DNA of 64,000 nt from an uncultured Lachnospiraceae bacterium (GCA_902789175.1 CADANF010000032.1:1-64000); one strand, 5' to 3'. Shown: positions 44,803-53,896, counted from the stretch's first letter. Translations and numbers: made by a program. The notes: generated by a model not told the origin, from the sequence alone.

Positions 44803-45096
44803 ATGGGAAAGACTAAGGTTCAGGAAGCTGTGATAAGTCTTATAAATGAGGCACTTCCGGAAATTAAAAATGTTGATACCACAAAGGATTTAATAACTGA
44901 ATATGGTGTCAATTCTATCTCAATCATAAAACTTATCGTTTCATGTGAGAATATGTTCAAGGTGAGTTTTTCAGATTATGAGCTCGATATTTCGGACTAT
45001 AAAACATTTGATGATCTGATCGAGAGAGTTGGTAAAAAACTAGACGAACAGGCAGGAGAGAGAAGGGTTATTGGAGGAATAGAGTATGGAAGATAA
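44803..45096 (+). CDS. Stand-alone acyl/peptidyl carrier protein
   Basis: A 97-residue protein with the four-helix carrier-protein pattern. The phosphopantetheine site is YGVNSISIIKL (Ser38), with Asn in place of the common Asp in D-S-L. It is not the housekeeping AcpP, whose site is DSLD. A C-terminal tail of ~20 residues extends past the domain. A GAGGGGG site precedes the ATG. It overlaps the next gene by 11 bases, and a phosphopantetheinyl transferase lies 1.2 kb downstream, suggesting a small dedicated acyl-transfer system. Confidence 0.85.
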   Translation: MGKTKVQEAVISLINEALPEIKNVDTTKDLITEYGVNSISIIKLIVSCENMFKVSFSDYELDISDYKTFDDLIERVGKKLDEQAGERRVIGGIEYGR

Positions 45097-46147
45097 GATG
45101 CGTTTACCAGTAACGAGGAATCCGCTTATTACTTCATGGCAATGGCATGCAACATTATTCTCGATTCTTTCAGAGGATGATAATGCTAAAAAATGGATAT
45201 ATAGTAATTATATTCAGTTGAGAAGTTTTAAAGTTGAAGAGATCTTTACAGGGGATGAGATACTTTTTGCAGATATGATACCGGGAACTAGTTCCTTAAA
45301 GGCTTGTCCTTATCTTGTAACATCGCTTATGACTAAATCACAGATAGAATGCTATTGCGGGGATATAGTAGATTTCATCATTAAGACACTTGATCTGGGG
45401 GGTTATGTTTATGGTGTCTTTGATGAAGCAAAGATTTTAAGTGATTACAGTGTGGATTATAAATTCCCTCATGAATTATTTATTTACGGATATAACAGAG
45501 ATAAGAAATATTTCTATACAGGAGATTTTACATTTAAAGAGAGATATTCTCATAATACTGTATCTTTTGAGGAGTTAAGAAAAGGCTATGATGCCATTTC
45601 TCCAGATGAAGATCATATGTTCAGAGATGACTATATGGGTCACAGAGGGCTTTATGTTATCTTTAAGAATACAGAAAATCCTGTGTATGAAGTAGATATC
45701 GAATTCATCAAAGAGAGTATTTTTGAATATCTGAATTCGGTAAATACAAAGAAAAAATATAGGATGTTAAGAAACGTTCATGATAATACAACTTATGGTA
45801 TAAGCGTTTTAGATGCGGTCTATGACAGGCTTATGGAACAGGTTAATATGGAAGAGCCTGATTTTGACATAAGAGCGATTCATGTTCTCTATGATCATAA
45901 AAAACTTATGTATGAGAGAATAAAATATCTTATGGAAAGAGGCTACATCGCCTATGATGCGGAGCTGCTGGATAACTACAGCCTTGTAGTTAAAAACATG
46001 CTTACTGCAAGAAATCTTCTTATCAAGATCTCAATTACAGAGAATATGGAAGATGCTTCCAGATTTAAAATGTATTTTGGAATAGCGAGAGAAAAGGAAG
46101 CGAGTGTTCTGCTTGAAGTGCTTTCCAGACTTGATAAGAGAAAATAA
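45086..46147 (+). CDS. BtrH-like protein acting with the carrier protein
   Basis: A 353-residue soluble protein. The middle part, FPHELFIYGYNRDKKYFYTGDF followed by VSFEELRKGYDAI, resembles BtrH_N/C39-like proteins found beside carrier proteins in peptide and aminoglycoside clusters. In butirosin synthesis BtrH transfers an acyl group from the carrier protein BtrI. Here the overlap with a carrier-protein gene fits the same type of role, but substrate and acceptor are unknown. Cys residues at YLV-preceding KACPY and in ECYCGD could be catalytic. The family assignment is from memory of patterns, not alignment. Confidence 0.5.
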   Translation: MEDKMRLPVTRNPLITSWQWHATLFSILSEDDNAKKWIYSNYIQLRSFKVEEIFTGDEILFADMIPGTSSLKACPYLVTSLMTKSQIECYCGDIVDFIIKTLDLGGYVYGVFDEAKILSDYSVDYKFPHELFIYGYNRDKKYFYTGDFTFKERYSHNTVSFEELRKGYDAISPDEDHMFRDDYMGHRGLYVIFKNTENPVYEVDIEFIKESIFEYLNSVNTKKKYRMLRNVHDNTTYGISVLDAVYDRLMEQVNMEEPDFDIRAIHVLYDHKKLMYERIKYLMERGYIAYDAELLDNYSLVVKNMLTARNLLIKISITENMEDASRFKMYFGIAREKEASVLLEVLSRLDKRK

Positions 46148-46189
46148 TAAAGCTAGACATGCTTAAAAGTATTTGTATTAAAGCGGGTT

Positions 46190-46227
46190 GCCGGGAGGTC
46201 GAGTGATAACGATTTCCCGGCTTTTTC
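46190..46227 (+). terminator. Intrinsic terminator after the BtrH-like gene
   Basis: GCCGGGA pairs with TCCCGGC with a partly paired loop, followed by five T residues. Confidence 0.85.
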
Positions 46228-46294
46228 AAAAAATAAAGTTACAACTATCTTAAGCGCTGTGATAAAATCTTATTGATATTAAGGGGATATTTTA

Positions 46295-46948
46295 ATGAAA
46301 GTATATATTTATAAAGTTGATAAGATTTATATTGGAGAAAAGATTAAGGCTGTAAGGGAAATGCTCTGTGACTGGAGAAAAGAAAAGCTCGATAAACTTA
46401 AGGTGGAAGATGCAATCCTTACTTCAGCCGGTGCAGGTCTTTTAGTACAGAGAGCTTTAAAAAAATCCTTTGGTATCAGTAAGGATGATATAAAGATCAG
46501 ATATAATGAAATGGGAAAGCCATATCTTAAAGGATTTGAAAACTGTTTCTTTAATATAGCCCATTCAGGTAATTACTGTGTTGTGGTCACAGATGATAGT
46601 GAGTGCGGTGTTGACATAGAAACAAAGGATGATAAAAATTATGCTGTTACAAGACGACTGTTTACAGATAAAGAAAGAAGTGCAGTTGAGGATGCGCCTG
46701 AAGATGAGAAACAGATAGTATTTAGAAAGATCTGGACTATGAAAGAGGCATATCTTAAGCTGAATGGTACAGGGATAAGCATTCCGTTAAAGTCATTTGA
46801 AGTGACTACAGACAGCTGCAAAGTAAAGGATAATAATGGATATATATATCTTATGAATGAAAACAGCTATAAAGAAGAATATATTATTGCAATTGCTTCA
46901 AAAAAAGATAATTTTTCTCTTGACATAGAATACATTGTAAGTATATAA
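46295..46948 (+). CDS. 4'-phosphopantetheinyl transferase, Sfp-type
   Basis: A 217-residue protein with NIAHSGNYCVVV, CGVDIETKDD (magnesium-binding Asp/Glu) and the signature WTMKEAYLKLNGTGISIP. This two-lobed Sfp/Gsp form activates carrier proteins of secondary metabolism, in contrast to the small AcpS of fatty acid synthesis. AAGGGGAT precedes the ATG. It probably modifies the carrier protein at 44803, although it is separated by a terminator. Confidence 0.92.
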   Translation: MKVYIYKVDKIYIGEKIKAVREMLCDWRKEKLDKLKVEDAILTSAGAGLLVQRALKKSFGISKDDIKIRYNEMGKPYLKGFENCFFNIAHSGNYCVVVTDDSECGVDIETKDDKNYAVTRRLFTDKERSAVEDAPEDEKQIVFRKIWTMKEAYLKLNGTGISIPLKSFEVTTDSCKVKDNNGYIYLMNENSYKEEYIIAIASKKDNFSLDIEYIVSI

Positions 46949-46984
46949 TATCTTTTGTTGCTGATGCGACTTCATATATATTTT

Positions 46985-47058
46985 GCGTGTTTAGCTCAGC
47001 TGGATAGAGCGTTTGACTACGGATCAAAAGGCCGGGGGTTCGAATCCTCTAACACGCA
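46985..47058 (+). tRNA. tRNA-Arg (anticodon ACG)
   Basis: A 74-base cloverleaf. Acceptor GCGTGTT pairs with AACACGC; D-arm AGCTC...GAGC; anticodon stem TTTGA/TCAAA with loop CTACGGA; T-arm has GGTTCGAATCC. The CCA end is not encoded. Confidence 0.95.
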
Positions 47059-47065
47059 CACTGTT

Positions 47066-47100
47066 AAATCGGGAAACCTTTCTAGAGGGGATCCCGATTT
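47066..47100 (+). terminator. Terminator after tRNA-Arg
   Basis: AAATCGGGA pairs with TCCCGATTT, followed by further T-rich bases. Confidence 0.85.
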
Positions 47101-47219
47101 TCTTTGTTTAAAACCATTTCACAATTCCTTCATTTGAGTAATAAAATCCTGTATTTTATAATGAACTTAGTAGTTTTTACTTTGGGTAATCAGGGGTTTT
47201 TATGTATGGAGGTGTTTTT

Positions 47220-50200
47220 ATGGCGGGATCTAAAAGGATTCTTGGTATTTTTCTTACAGTTTTTCTTATTTTTACAATTTGTTTTAGCAACACATATCAT
47301 TTGGTTGATGCAGCTACTGCTGGATGGAAGAAAAACCAAAAAGGCTGGTGGTACTGCTATCAGGATGGTTCATATCCCGCGAATAAATGGGCCAGCATCG
47401 GGGGCAAATGGTACCATTTTGATCAAAAGGGTTATATGGAGACAGGATGGATCAAAGTAAATGGAAAGTGGTATTACTTAAATTCCAATGGCTCTATGGC
47501 AACCGGCTGGGTAAAGTCAGGCAGTAAATGGTATTATATGAATTCCAATGGTACTATGGCAACTGGCTGGGTTAAATCGGGCAGCAAGTGGTATTATATG
47601 AATTCCAGTGGAGCTATGGTAACTGGTTTTGTTACAGTAGGTGGAAAAACTTATTATATGAATTCCAGTGGAGCCATGGTAACAGGAAAGCAGACGATTG
47701 GTGGAAAAGAATATTTCTTTGACTCCAGTGGAGCCATGGTAACAGAAACAAAAAACTATTGTCTGAATAAAACTGAGATAACTCTCGGGACAGGAGAGAG
47801 CTTTAAATTAGTTTTAAAGGATGCAGCAGCTAAAGAAGTGGTATGGAAATCCTCAGATCAGAGTATTGCTGGAGTAGAGGGTGGCGTGGTTAATGGAAAT
47901 CAGCCGGGAAGCTGCTTTGTAACAGCTACTTATAAGAATAAAGAATATAAGTGTAAGGTGAATATTATTGATTTTGAATTCTCATATTATGGCATGCACC
48001 TTGAACCAGGGGAGGATTTTTTACTAAGTGCTACACCTAAAGGACCGGGTGTTTCATATACCTGGAGTTCTTCAGATGAAAACATTGCTACGGTTGATGC
48101 AACAGGGCTTATACATGCAACTCCGGGTCTAGGAGGATCATGCGATATCAGAGTGGGATTTGAAACGGTAAATGGCATATCATATAAAGGTGTAACTATA
48201 TACGTTTCTTCATTCGAAGATCTTTATAAAACTGATATGACAACAGATAATTCCTATAAGAAAGCAAAAAATCCTGAAGAAAGAGAAGCATATGATGGAA
48301 TGGAACTTGATCTTACTCTTCTTTCATCGGGGATTGAAAAAGTATCAGATAGATATTATGAGCATCCGGGAGATATGGATACGATATCTTTAGGGGATTT
48401 TAATTATTTTTTCTTATCAGATACCTGGGCAAACAGAGTCATAATATTTAGAGTACCTCATAATATAACATTTAATGGTGCCGATGTATCAGATTATATT
48501 TACTGTGTTTTAGGTCAAAAGGATACTGTATCTTCGAAAGCTGGATATGATCTTTCAGGTCTTAACTGGCCTGTGGGAGTAGCTGCAACAGTTACAAAAG
48601 AGGGTAAGGTAAAGATTTTTGTGGCAGATGCAAAGAATGACAGGATCCTTGTATGGAATGATCTTCCAGAGGAAGGGGATAATGGTGCAGCGGCAGATTT
48701 TTCCATTATGCAGATGATCGATTCCACGTATTATTCCTATGGAGAAAATGCTGCATTTATAAATGCTAATGAATCAAAGATAGCATGGCCATGGGATCTT
48801 TGGACTGATGGAGAAAGACTAGTATGTACTTCAACTCAGAGCGGATTTGTGCTTATATGGGAAGACAATCTTCCGACAGCAGAAGATAAATATCCGGATA
48901 GGATAATAAAGACTGGTGGAACTCCTCGTACCATAACATGTAATGATAATATACTTCTTTTAGGAGATCATAATATTACAAAGGCTGATGGATCACAGGT
49001 GCCAGCCTTACGTGTGTTTAATGATTATAAGGCTTTATCATATGAAGAGAATTTAAGTGCGATAGATAATGATAAGGTACTTTTCTTATATGCAGAAGAT
49101 CCGGGAGATTTTATCTATACAGATAACAATTCCGGTCAGCCTTCCGGTCTTTATCTGACAACTGATATGACTACAAAGAATGGAAATGTGCTTCCTGAAG
49201 GAACGCTCATTCTTCATGAAGCCGGAGCATTGACTGTATGGAAAGATGGAAAAATTGATGATGAAAATGACAGGCCTGATTATTATATTGGTGGAAGTCA
49301 GATAGATTGTGATGATTACTATTATTTCATTGGCGGAGACATCTGTTCTATAGTACAGGATGATAAAGGAAATCTTTTCTCTCTTGGTATCAATGCAGGT
49401 AAGATTGTTGGATTTAGCAATGGAGCATTTCCGGATGAACCGGAAGCTGTGAGTGAAAGCGTGATAAGTCAGATGTATGGAGATACATTTGTTTATAATG
49501 GGGCTTATTACTGGAATAATAGAGAAATAGGAGTGGTTGAAAAGCATTGCATAGAAGATCCTAATATATGTATTGGAGCTTCAAACTGTGATGAAAAAGT
49601 AGCAGACACCCTCTATAAATATCAGAATTGTAAGACTGTGTCTGACGGGGAACATCTTCTTGTAGTAGATGATTATAATTCAACAGTCTGCCTCTGGAAG
49701 GATATTCCGGATGAAAATGATGCAAAGCCTGATATGAGATTATTCTTTGCAAAATCTGTTGAAGATGCTTCTTTTGTTAAGGATGGACAGTCAACAGGGC
49801 TTATAATAAGTGAAAGAGAAAGATTATACTACTGGAAAGATATAAATAATCTGTTTGGTGGAGAGTGGCCTGATGCATACTACAATAAAAAAATAGGAAG
49901 TGTGATATTTAGTTATATAAAGTCGATTGATTATTGCGATGGATATTTATATATAGCCCAGAATGACAGGCTTTATATTTATCAGGGAATACCAGCAAAG
50001 GATTCCGAACCAAAGGCAACAGTCCAGTTGTCATTTAAGGGGGCTATGGGACGCGATGTGAGTTATTATGGCCCGGATATTCATGCTACAAAGTGTGATG
50101 ATGGAAATACTTATATATCAATTGCTTCAACTAAAGATAGCGCGGCTATTATAAGCCTTGCAGATGCTTTAGATAATACGGCAAATGAAAATGCAAAGGT

Positions 50201-50630
50201 TATAGAAGGCTGCCATATAAGAACTGTAGCAGAACTTCAGAATGGTATAAGAAGATATGAGGATACTTATAGATCTTTCAATGGAGTATCGGATGTCATT
50301 GTTACTAAAGAGGGTAAGGTGATAGCTTGTGATGGAGGATTTGGAAGGATCGTCGTATGGAACAGTATAGATGATGCCGTGTCAGAACTCTATGATGAGA
50401 CAAAGAAGAGTGTAGTTATAATTGGACATGGAACTAATATATATGACAGCTATGATGTTCTTCTTTCGGATCCTACAAATGATTTCTTTAATATGGCTTA
50501 TGATGTAAAAGCCATTCAGTCCAAAGATACTTTCTATAATGCTCATTACATAGATTATGATGGTACTTATCTATGGGTTGGAGATTACAAATTCTCAGGG
50601 GGAGTAAAGAGATTTACAATTGAACTTTAG
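47220..50630 (+). CDS. Large secreted surface protein: wall-binding repeats, Ig-like domains, beta-propeller-like region
   Basis: A 1136-residue protein. A signal peptide (1-31, cleavage near LVDA-AT) is followed by choline-binding-type wall repeats (33-176: GWVKSGSKWYYMNSNGTMAT and variants), a Big-2-like domain (181-250, KTEITLGTGESFKL), a second Ig-like domain (255-330, WSSSDENIATVDATG) and ~800 residues with recurring blade-like units such as ILVWNDLP, LIWEDNLP, LTVWKDG, VCLWKDIP, LYYWKDIN and IVVWNS, most followed by D-x-x-PD. These suggest NHL-like propeller blades. It would sit on the cell wall and bind an extracellular ligand. No catalytic motif is seen. ATG at 47220 has GGAGG upstream. 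Confidence 0.8.
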   Translation: MAGSKRILGIFLTVFLIFTICFSNTYHLVDAATAGWKKNQKGWWYCYQDGSYPANKWASIGGKWYHFDQKGYMETGWIKVNGKWYYLNSNGSMATGWVKSGSKWYYMNSNGTMATGWVKSGSKWYYMNSSGAMVTGFVTVGGKTYYMNSSGAMVTGKQTIGGKEYFFDSSGAMVTETKNYCLNKTEITLGTGESFKLVLKDAAAKEVVWKSSDQSIAGVEGGVVNGNQPGSCFVTATYKNKEYKCKVNIIDFEFSYYGMHLEPGEDFLLSATPKGPGVSYTWSSSDENIATVDATGLIHATPGLGGSCDIRVGFETVNGISYKGVTIYVSSFEDLYKTDMTTDNSYKKAKNPEEREAYDGMELDLTLLSSGIEKVSDRYYEHPGDMDTISLGDFNYFFLSDTWANRVIIFRVPHNITFNGADVSDYIYCVLGQKDTVSSKAGYDLSGLNWPVGVAATVTKEGKVKIFVADAKNDRILVWNDLPEEGDNGAAADFSIMQMIDSTYYSYGENAAFINANESKIAWPWDLWTDGERLVCTSTQSGFVLIWEDNLPTAEDKYPDRIIKTGGTPRTITCNDNILLLGDHNITKADGSQVPALRVFNDYKALSYEENLSAIDNDKVLFLYAEDPGDFIYTDNNSGQPSGLYLTTDMTTKNGNVLPEGTLILHEAGALTVWKDGKIDDENDRPDYYIGGSQIDCDDYYYFIGGDICSIVQDDKGNLFSLGINAGKIVGFSNGAFPDEPEAVSESVISQMYGDTFVYNGAYYWNNREIGVVEKHCIEDPNICIGASNCDEKVADTLYKYQNCKTVSDGEHLLVVDDYNSTVCLWKDIPDENDAKPDMRLFFAKSVEDASFVKDGQSTGLIISERERLYYWKDINNLFGGEWPDAYYNKKIGSVIFSYIKSIDYCDGYLYIAQNDRLYIYQGIPAKDSEPKATVQLSFKGAMGRDVSYYGPDIHATKCDDGNTYISIASTKDSAAIISLADALDNTANENAKVIEGCHIRTVAELQNGIRRYEDTYRSFNGVSDVIVTKEGKVIACDGGFGRIVVWNSIDDAVSELYDETKKSVVIIGHGTNIYDSYDVLLSDPTNDFFNMAYDVKAIQSKDTFYNAHYIDYDGTYLWVGDYKFSGGVKRFTIEL
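47424..47745 (+). repeat. Tandem ~60-bp repeats coding wall-binding units
   Basis: About five repeats of 60 bases encode GW-x-K-x-G-x-KWYY-x-NS-x-G-x-M-x-T units, with near-identical DNA in the middle copies (for example GGCAGTAAATGGTATTATAT and GGCAGCAAGTGGTATTATAT). Such DNA allows repeat-number change by recombination. Confidence 0.85.
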
Positions 50631-50644
50631 TAAGTAGTAATGTA

Positions 50645-50687
50645 TAAAGATCCAGTGGCGTAAAGCGGCTGGATCTTTATTTTTTTG
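50645..50687 (+). terminator. Terminator of the surface-protein gene
   Basis: TAAAGATCCAG pairs with CTGGATCTTTA, followed by a T-run. Confidence 0.9.
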
Positions 50688-50710
50688 AGGGGAATAAGCC
50701 ATGCAGATTC

Positions 50711-50759
50711 TTGACACTTATATAGGATTCTGTCATAATCTACTTTAGCGCGTTAACGC
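50711..50759 (+). promoter_or_regulatory. Symporter promoter with downstream palindrome
   Basis: TTGACA at 50711-50716 and CATAAT at 50734-50739 with a 17-base spacer. GCGTTAACGC (50750-50759) is a perfect ten-base palindrome near the start site and likely an operator; the binding protein is unknown. Confidence 0.7.
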
Positions 50760-50785
50760 AATAATGCAGAAAAGGGAGTAGAAAA

Positions 50786-52330
50786 ATGGCGGTAAAAATC
50801 ATTCTTTTAGTAGTGTTTTTTTCAGTAATGATTGGCGTTGGTTTTTATTCAAGAAGAAAAGCAAGAAACGTCAATGATTACGTATTGGGTGGAAGAACTG
50901 TAGGTCCATGGATCACGGCCTTTGCCTTTGGAACATCTTATTTTTCATCGGTTGTATTTATAGGATATGCGGGTCAGTTCGGATGGAAGTATGGACTTTC
51001 ATCTACCTGGATCGGTCTTGGAAATGCCATGATAGGAAGTCTTCTTGCATGGCTTGTGCTGGGGAGAAGAACAAGAGTCATGACTCAGAAGCTTGAAGCA
51101 AGAACCATGCCGGAATATTTTGGAAAGAGATTTGATTCAAAAGCCCTCAGGGTTGTTGGTTCTGTTATTGCATTCGTTTTCCTGGTTCCTTATACAGCAT
51201 CTGTTTATAATGGACTTTCAAGACTTTTTGGAATGGCTTTTTCGATAGATTATCATGTATGTATCGTTATCATGGCGCTTCTTACAGGTGTTTATGTAGT
51301 TGTAGGCGGTTATATGGCAACTGCTTTAAATGATTTTATTCAGGGTATCATAATGCTTATCGGTATAGCGGCAGTTATAATTGCAGTTCTTAATGGACAG
51401 GGAGGATTCCTTGAAGCAGTTAAGAAACTTTCAGAAGTGGAAGTGGATGCAGCGGTTACTGCGGCACCTCTTCTTGGTTCTAAGGGACTTTTCGCAAGCT
51501 TCTTTGGACCAGATCCACTTAACCTTTTAGGTGTTGTAGTACTTACTTCTCTTGGAACCTGGGGACTACCTCAGATGGTACATAAATTCTATACCATTAA
51601 GGATGAGAAGGCAGTAAGGACAGGAACCATCGTTTCAACATTTTTTGCTATTGTGATCTCAGGAGGATGCTACTTCCTTGGCGGTTTTGCAAGACTTTTC
51701 AGTGGAGCTGATATCTATAAGCCAGATGGAACAGTAGCTTATGATTCAATTGTTCCAGCAATGCTTTCTACATTACCTGATCTTCTTATAGGTATTGTGG
51801 TGGTACTGGTATTTTCAGCTTCTATGTCAACTCTTTCATCGCTGGTACTTACATCAAGTTCAACCTTAACACTTGATCTTATCAAACCACTTATCGCAAA
51901 GAATATGAAGGAGAAAACTCAGCTTAGTCTTATGAGAATCCTTGTTATTGCATTTATTGCTCTTTCTGTAATACTTGCATTTAATCCTCCAATGTTCATT
52001 GCTCAGTTAATGGGAATTTCATGGGGAGCTCTTGCCGGAGCATTCCTTGCACCATTTATGTTTGGACTTTATTCAAAGAAGATCACAAAGGCATCAGTTT
52101 GGGCAAGTTATATCTTTGGTGTAGGATTTACTGTTGTTAATATGATCCATCCAATGATAAAATCTCCTATCAATGCCGGTGCATTTACAATGTTAGTAGG
52201 ACTTATCATTGTTCCAGTTATAAGTCTTATAACACCAAAACCAGACAAGGCTCTTATAGATGATATATTCTCTTGCTATGAGGAAACTGTCGTTGTACAT
52301 AAGAGTGAAAGTCTTGAGGAAGAAAAATAA
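50786..52330 (+). CDS. Sodium:solute symporter (SSF family)
   Basis: A 514-residue protein with about 13 membrane segments. The pattern VNDYVLGGRTVGPWITAFAFGTSYFSS, TMPEYFGKRF, YVVVGGYMATALNDFIQGIIML and SASMSTLSSLVLTSSS are SSF-family motifs, closest in style to proline/pantothenate-type symporters. It imports a small solute with sodium; the substrate cannot be told from sequence. GGGAG precedes the ATG. It stands alone, with its own promoter. Confidence 0.9.
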   Translation: MAVKIILLVVFFSVMIGVGFYSRRKARNVNDYVLGGRTVGPWITAFAFGTSYFSSVVFIGYAGQFGWKYGLSSTWIGLGNAMIGSLLAWLVLGRRTRVMTQKLEARTMPEYFGKRFDSKALRVVGSVIAFVFLVPYTASVYNGLSRLFGMAFSIDYHVCIVIMALLTGVYVVVGGYMATALNDFIQGIIMLIGIAAVIIAVLNGQGGFLEAVKKLSEVEVDAAVTAAPLLGSKGLFASFFGPDPLNLLGVVVLTSLGTWGLPQMVHKFYTIKDEKAVRTGTIVSTFFAIVISGGCYFLGGFARLFSGADIYKPDGTVAYDSIVPAMLSTLPDLLIGIVVVLVFSASMSTLSSLVLTSSSTLTLDLIKPLIAKNMKEKTQLSLMRILVIAFIALSVILAFNPPMFIAQLMGISWGALAGAFLAPFMFGLYSKKITKASVWASYIFGVGFTVVNMIHPMIKSPINAGAFTMLVGLIIVPVISLITPKPDKALIDDIFSCYEETVVVHKSESLEEEK

Positions 52331-52362
52331 TAAAAAAATTTTAAAAATTTTAAAAAAAGTGC

Positions 52363-52391
52363 TTGCATTTCAGAAAAGTATGCCGTATAAT
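52363..52391 (+). promoter_or_regulatory. tRNA-Gln promoter
   Basis: TTGCAT at 52363-52368 and a perfect TATAAT at 52386-52391 with a 17-base spacer, 34 bases before the tRNA. Confidence 0.8.
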
Positions 52392-52425
52392 CATATCTGT
52401 TGCTGATGAGCAAGCACTTGAATAT

Positions 52426-52498
52426 TGGGCTATCGCCAAATGGTAAGGCACTGGACTCTGACTCCAGCATTTTCAAGGTTCGAATCCTTGTAGCCCAG
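52426..52498 (+). tRNA. tRNA-Gln (anticodon CTG)
   Basis: A 73-base cloverleaf. Acceptor TGGGCTA pairs with TAGCCCA; anticodon stem CTGGA/TCCAG with loop CTCTGAC; T-arm with GGTTCGAATCC. The CCA end is not encoded. Confidence 0.95.
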
Positions 52499-52506
52499 CT
52501 TTTACT

Positions 52507-52538
52507 AGACGAACTAAGATACTTAGCTCGTCTTTTTC
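52507..52538 (+). terminator. Terminator after tRNA-Gln
   Basis: AGACGAACTAAG pairs with CTTAGCTCGTCT around ATA, followed by a T-run. Confidence 0.88.
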
Positions 52539-52620
52539 TTTTCTTGACAAGTTTTATTATATGATGCTAATATTTGCGTGTTGCATACAGCAGGTATTTT
52601 GCTATTAGGAGGAAAGTAAA

Positions 52621-53001
52621 GTGAGTAGTATTATTTATGTAGTGCCATGGGCAATCTGTGATACAGAGAATGTCTACATAAAAAAAGTTAGTCTGGAAGG
52701 GGCAGATGTTCTTGATAAGGGAACTCCGGTTGATGACTGGTGTATCAGGGATGTAATAAGCAGTCCGGACAGAAGAACGAAAGATGTTTATGCAATAGTT
52801 GATGTATATAACGGTTACGATTTCGATAATTTAGACAAGAAGAAGCCTGTAGAGATAGTTAAGCTTACCAATTCTATAACTAATTTAAAGAGTCTTGGAT
52901 ATGAGTTAGCTGATGAAACACAGAGACAGTTTATCAGAGAAAAAGTGCTTATGATTGAGAAGCCTGGCAAAAAGAAAGCAAGTAAAAAACAGGCGGTATA
53001 A
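52621..53001 (+). CDS. Conserved-looking small protein of unknown function
   Basis: A 126-residue soluble protein with a GTG start and an ideal AGGAGG site. The first ~110 residues look like a compact alpha/beta domain and the tail is lysine-rich (KPGKKKASKKQAV), suggesting RNA or ribosome contact. It is followed after 13 bases by a CvfB-like RNA-binding protein, with which it is probably translated. I do not recognise the family. Confidence 0.7.
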   Translation: MSSIIYVVPWAICDTENVYIKKVSLEGADVLDKGTPVDDWCIRDVISSPDRRTKDVYAIVDVYNGYDFDNLDKKKPVEIVKLTNSITNLKSLGYELADETQRQFIREKVLMIEKPGKKKASKKQAV

Positions 53002-53014
53002 AACAGGAGATTAA

Positions 53015-53848
53015 ATGAGAACAGGAACATGGAATGAACTTAAAGTTGATAGGATAAAAGACTTCGGCGTTTATCTTACAGATGGCTGCGAAGATGTGCT
53101 TCTTCCAAGAAAACAGGTTCCAGAAGGAACAAAGGTTGGAGATACTATCAAAGCTTTTATTTATATGGATTCAAGTGACAGACCAATTGCAACACTTGAT
53201 ACACCTCTGATCGAGCTGGGACGTATGGCAAAGCTTAAGTGCAAGGCTGTATCTGATTTTGGTGCATTTATGGACTGGGGACTTGAAAAGGATATCTTCC
53301 TTCCTTTCAAGCAGCAGACAATAAAGGTAGTTCCTGGATCAAGATATCTTGTAAGGATGTATGTAGATAAATCCGGAAGACCTTGTGTATCTATGAAATT
53401 ATATGATTTCCTTGGTGGATGTTTCGGATATGAGGAAGGCAGCACAGTAACCGGAACTATTTATGAGATAAGAAAAGGTTTTGGGGCTTTTGTTGCGATA
53501 GATGATAAGTATTCAGGTCTTATTCATCAGAGTGAGATCTTTGATAAAGTTTTTGTTGGTGAAGAAGTAAGCTGCAGGATCGTAAAGATAAGAGAAGATG
53601 GAAAAGCCGATCTTTCTATGAGAGAGGCTATCCCACAGCAGATGAATAAAGATGCTGAAATGGTATATGACATCATTAAGAGTTATGATGGGGTCCTTCC
53701 ATTTACAGATAAGGCAAGTGCCGAGCTTATAAAGACAGAATTTGGTATCAGTAAAAATGCATTTAAGCGTGCGGTTGGACGACTTCTTAAAGAAGGTAAG
53801 GTAAAACTCACAGAAAGAAGCATTATACTTACAGAAAGAGATAATTAA
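53015..53848 (+). CDS. CvfB-like S1-domain RNA-binding protein
   Basis: A 277-residue protein. Successive S1-like domains (about 1-65, 66-140 and 141-210) include KDFGVYLTDGCEDVLLPRKQVP and KGFGAFVAIDDKYSGLIHQSEIFD; the C-terminal winged helix has FGISKNAFKRAVGRLLKEGKV. This matches the CvfB/YitL family, a virulence and RNA-binding factor in Firmicutes. CAGGAGA precedes the ATG. Confidence 0.92.
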   Translation: MRTGTWNELKVDRIKDFGVYLTDGCEDVLLPRKQVPEGTKVGDTIKAFIYMDSSDRPIATLDTPLIELGRMAKLKCKAVSDFGAFMDWGLEKDIFLPFKQQTIKVVPGSRYLVRMYVDKSGRPCVSMKLYDFLGGCFGYEEGSTVTGTIYEIRKGFGAFVAIDDKYSGLIHQSEIFDKVFVGEEVSCRIVKIREDGKADLSMREAIPQQMNKDAEMVYDIIKSYDGVLPFTDKASAELIKTEFGISKNAFKRAVGRLLKEGKVKLTERSIILTERDN

Positions 53849-53861
53849 ATATAAATCCTAG

Positions 53862-53896
53862 GGCCTCACACTGATTAAGCGTGAGGTCGTTTTACG
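53862..53896 (+). terminator. Terminator of the cvfB operon
   Basis: CCTCACAC and GCGTGAGG pair across TGATTAA, followed by TCGTTTTA. The remaining gap to 54158 holds repeat copy 3 and no open frame. Confidence 0.75.

Noticed and set aside
47424-47745. Regular ~60-bp tandem repeats considered as a CRISPR array
   Set aside because: They are in frame within a large open reading frame, encode wall-binding units and have no unique spacers.
49086-49547. 153-codon open frame on the minus strand within the surface-protein gene
   Set aside because: No ribosome site or promoter, low-complexity Ile/Ser-rich translation, and the plus-strand frame is clearly coding.
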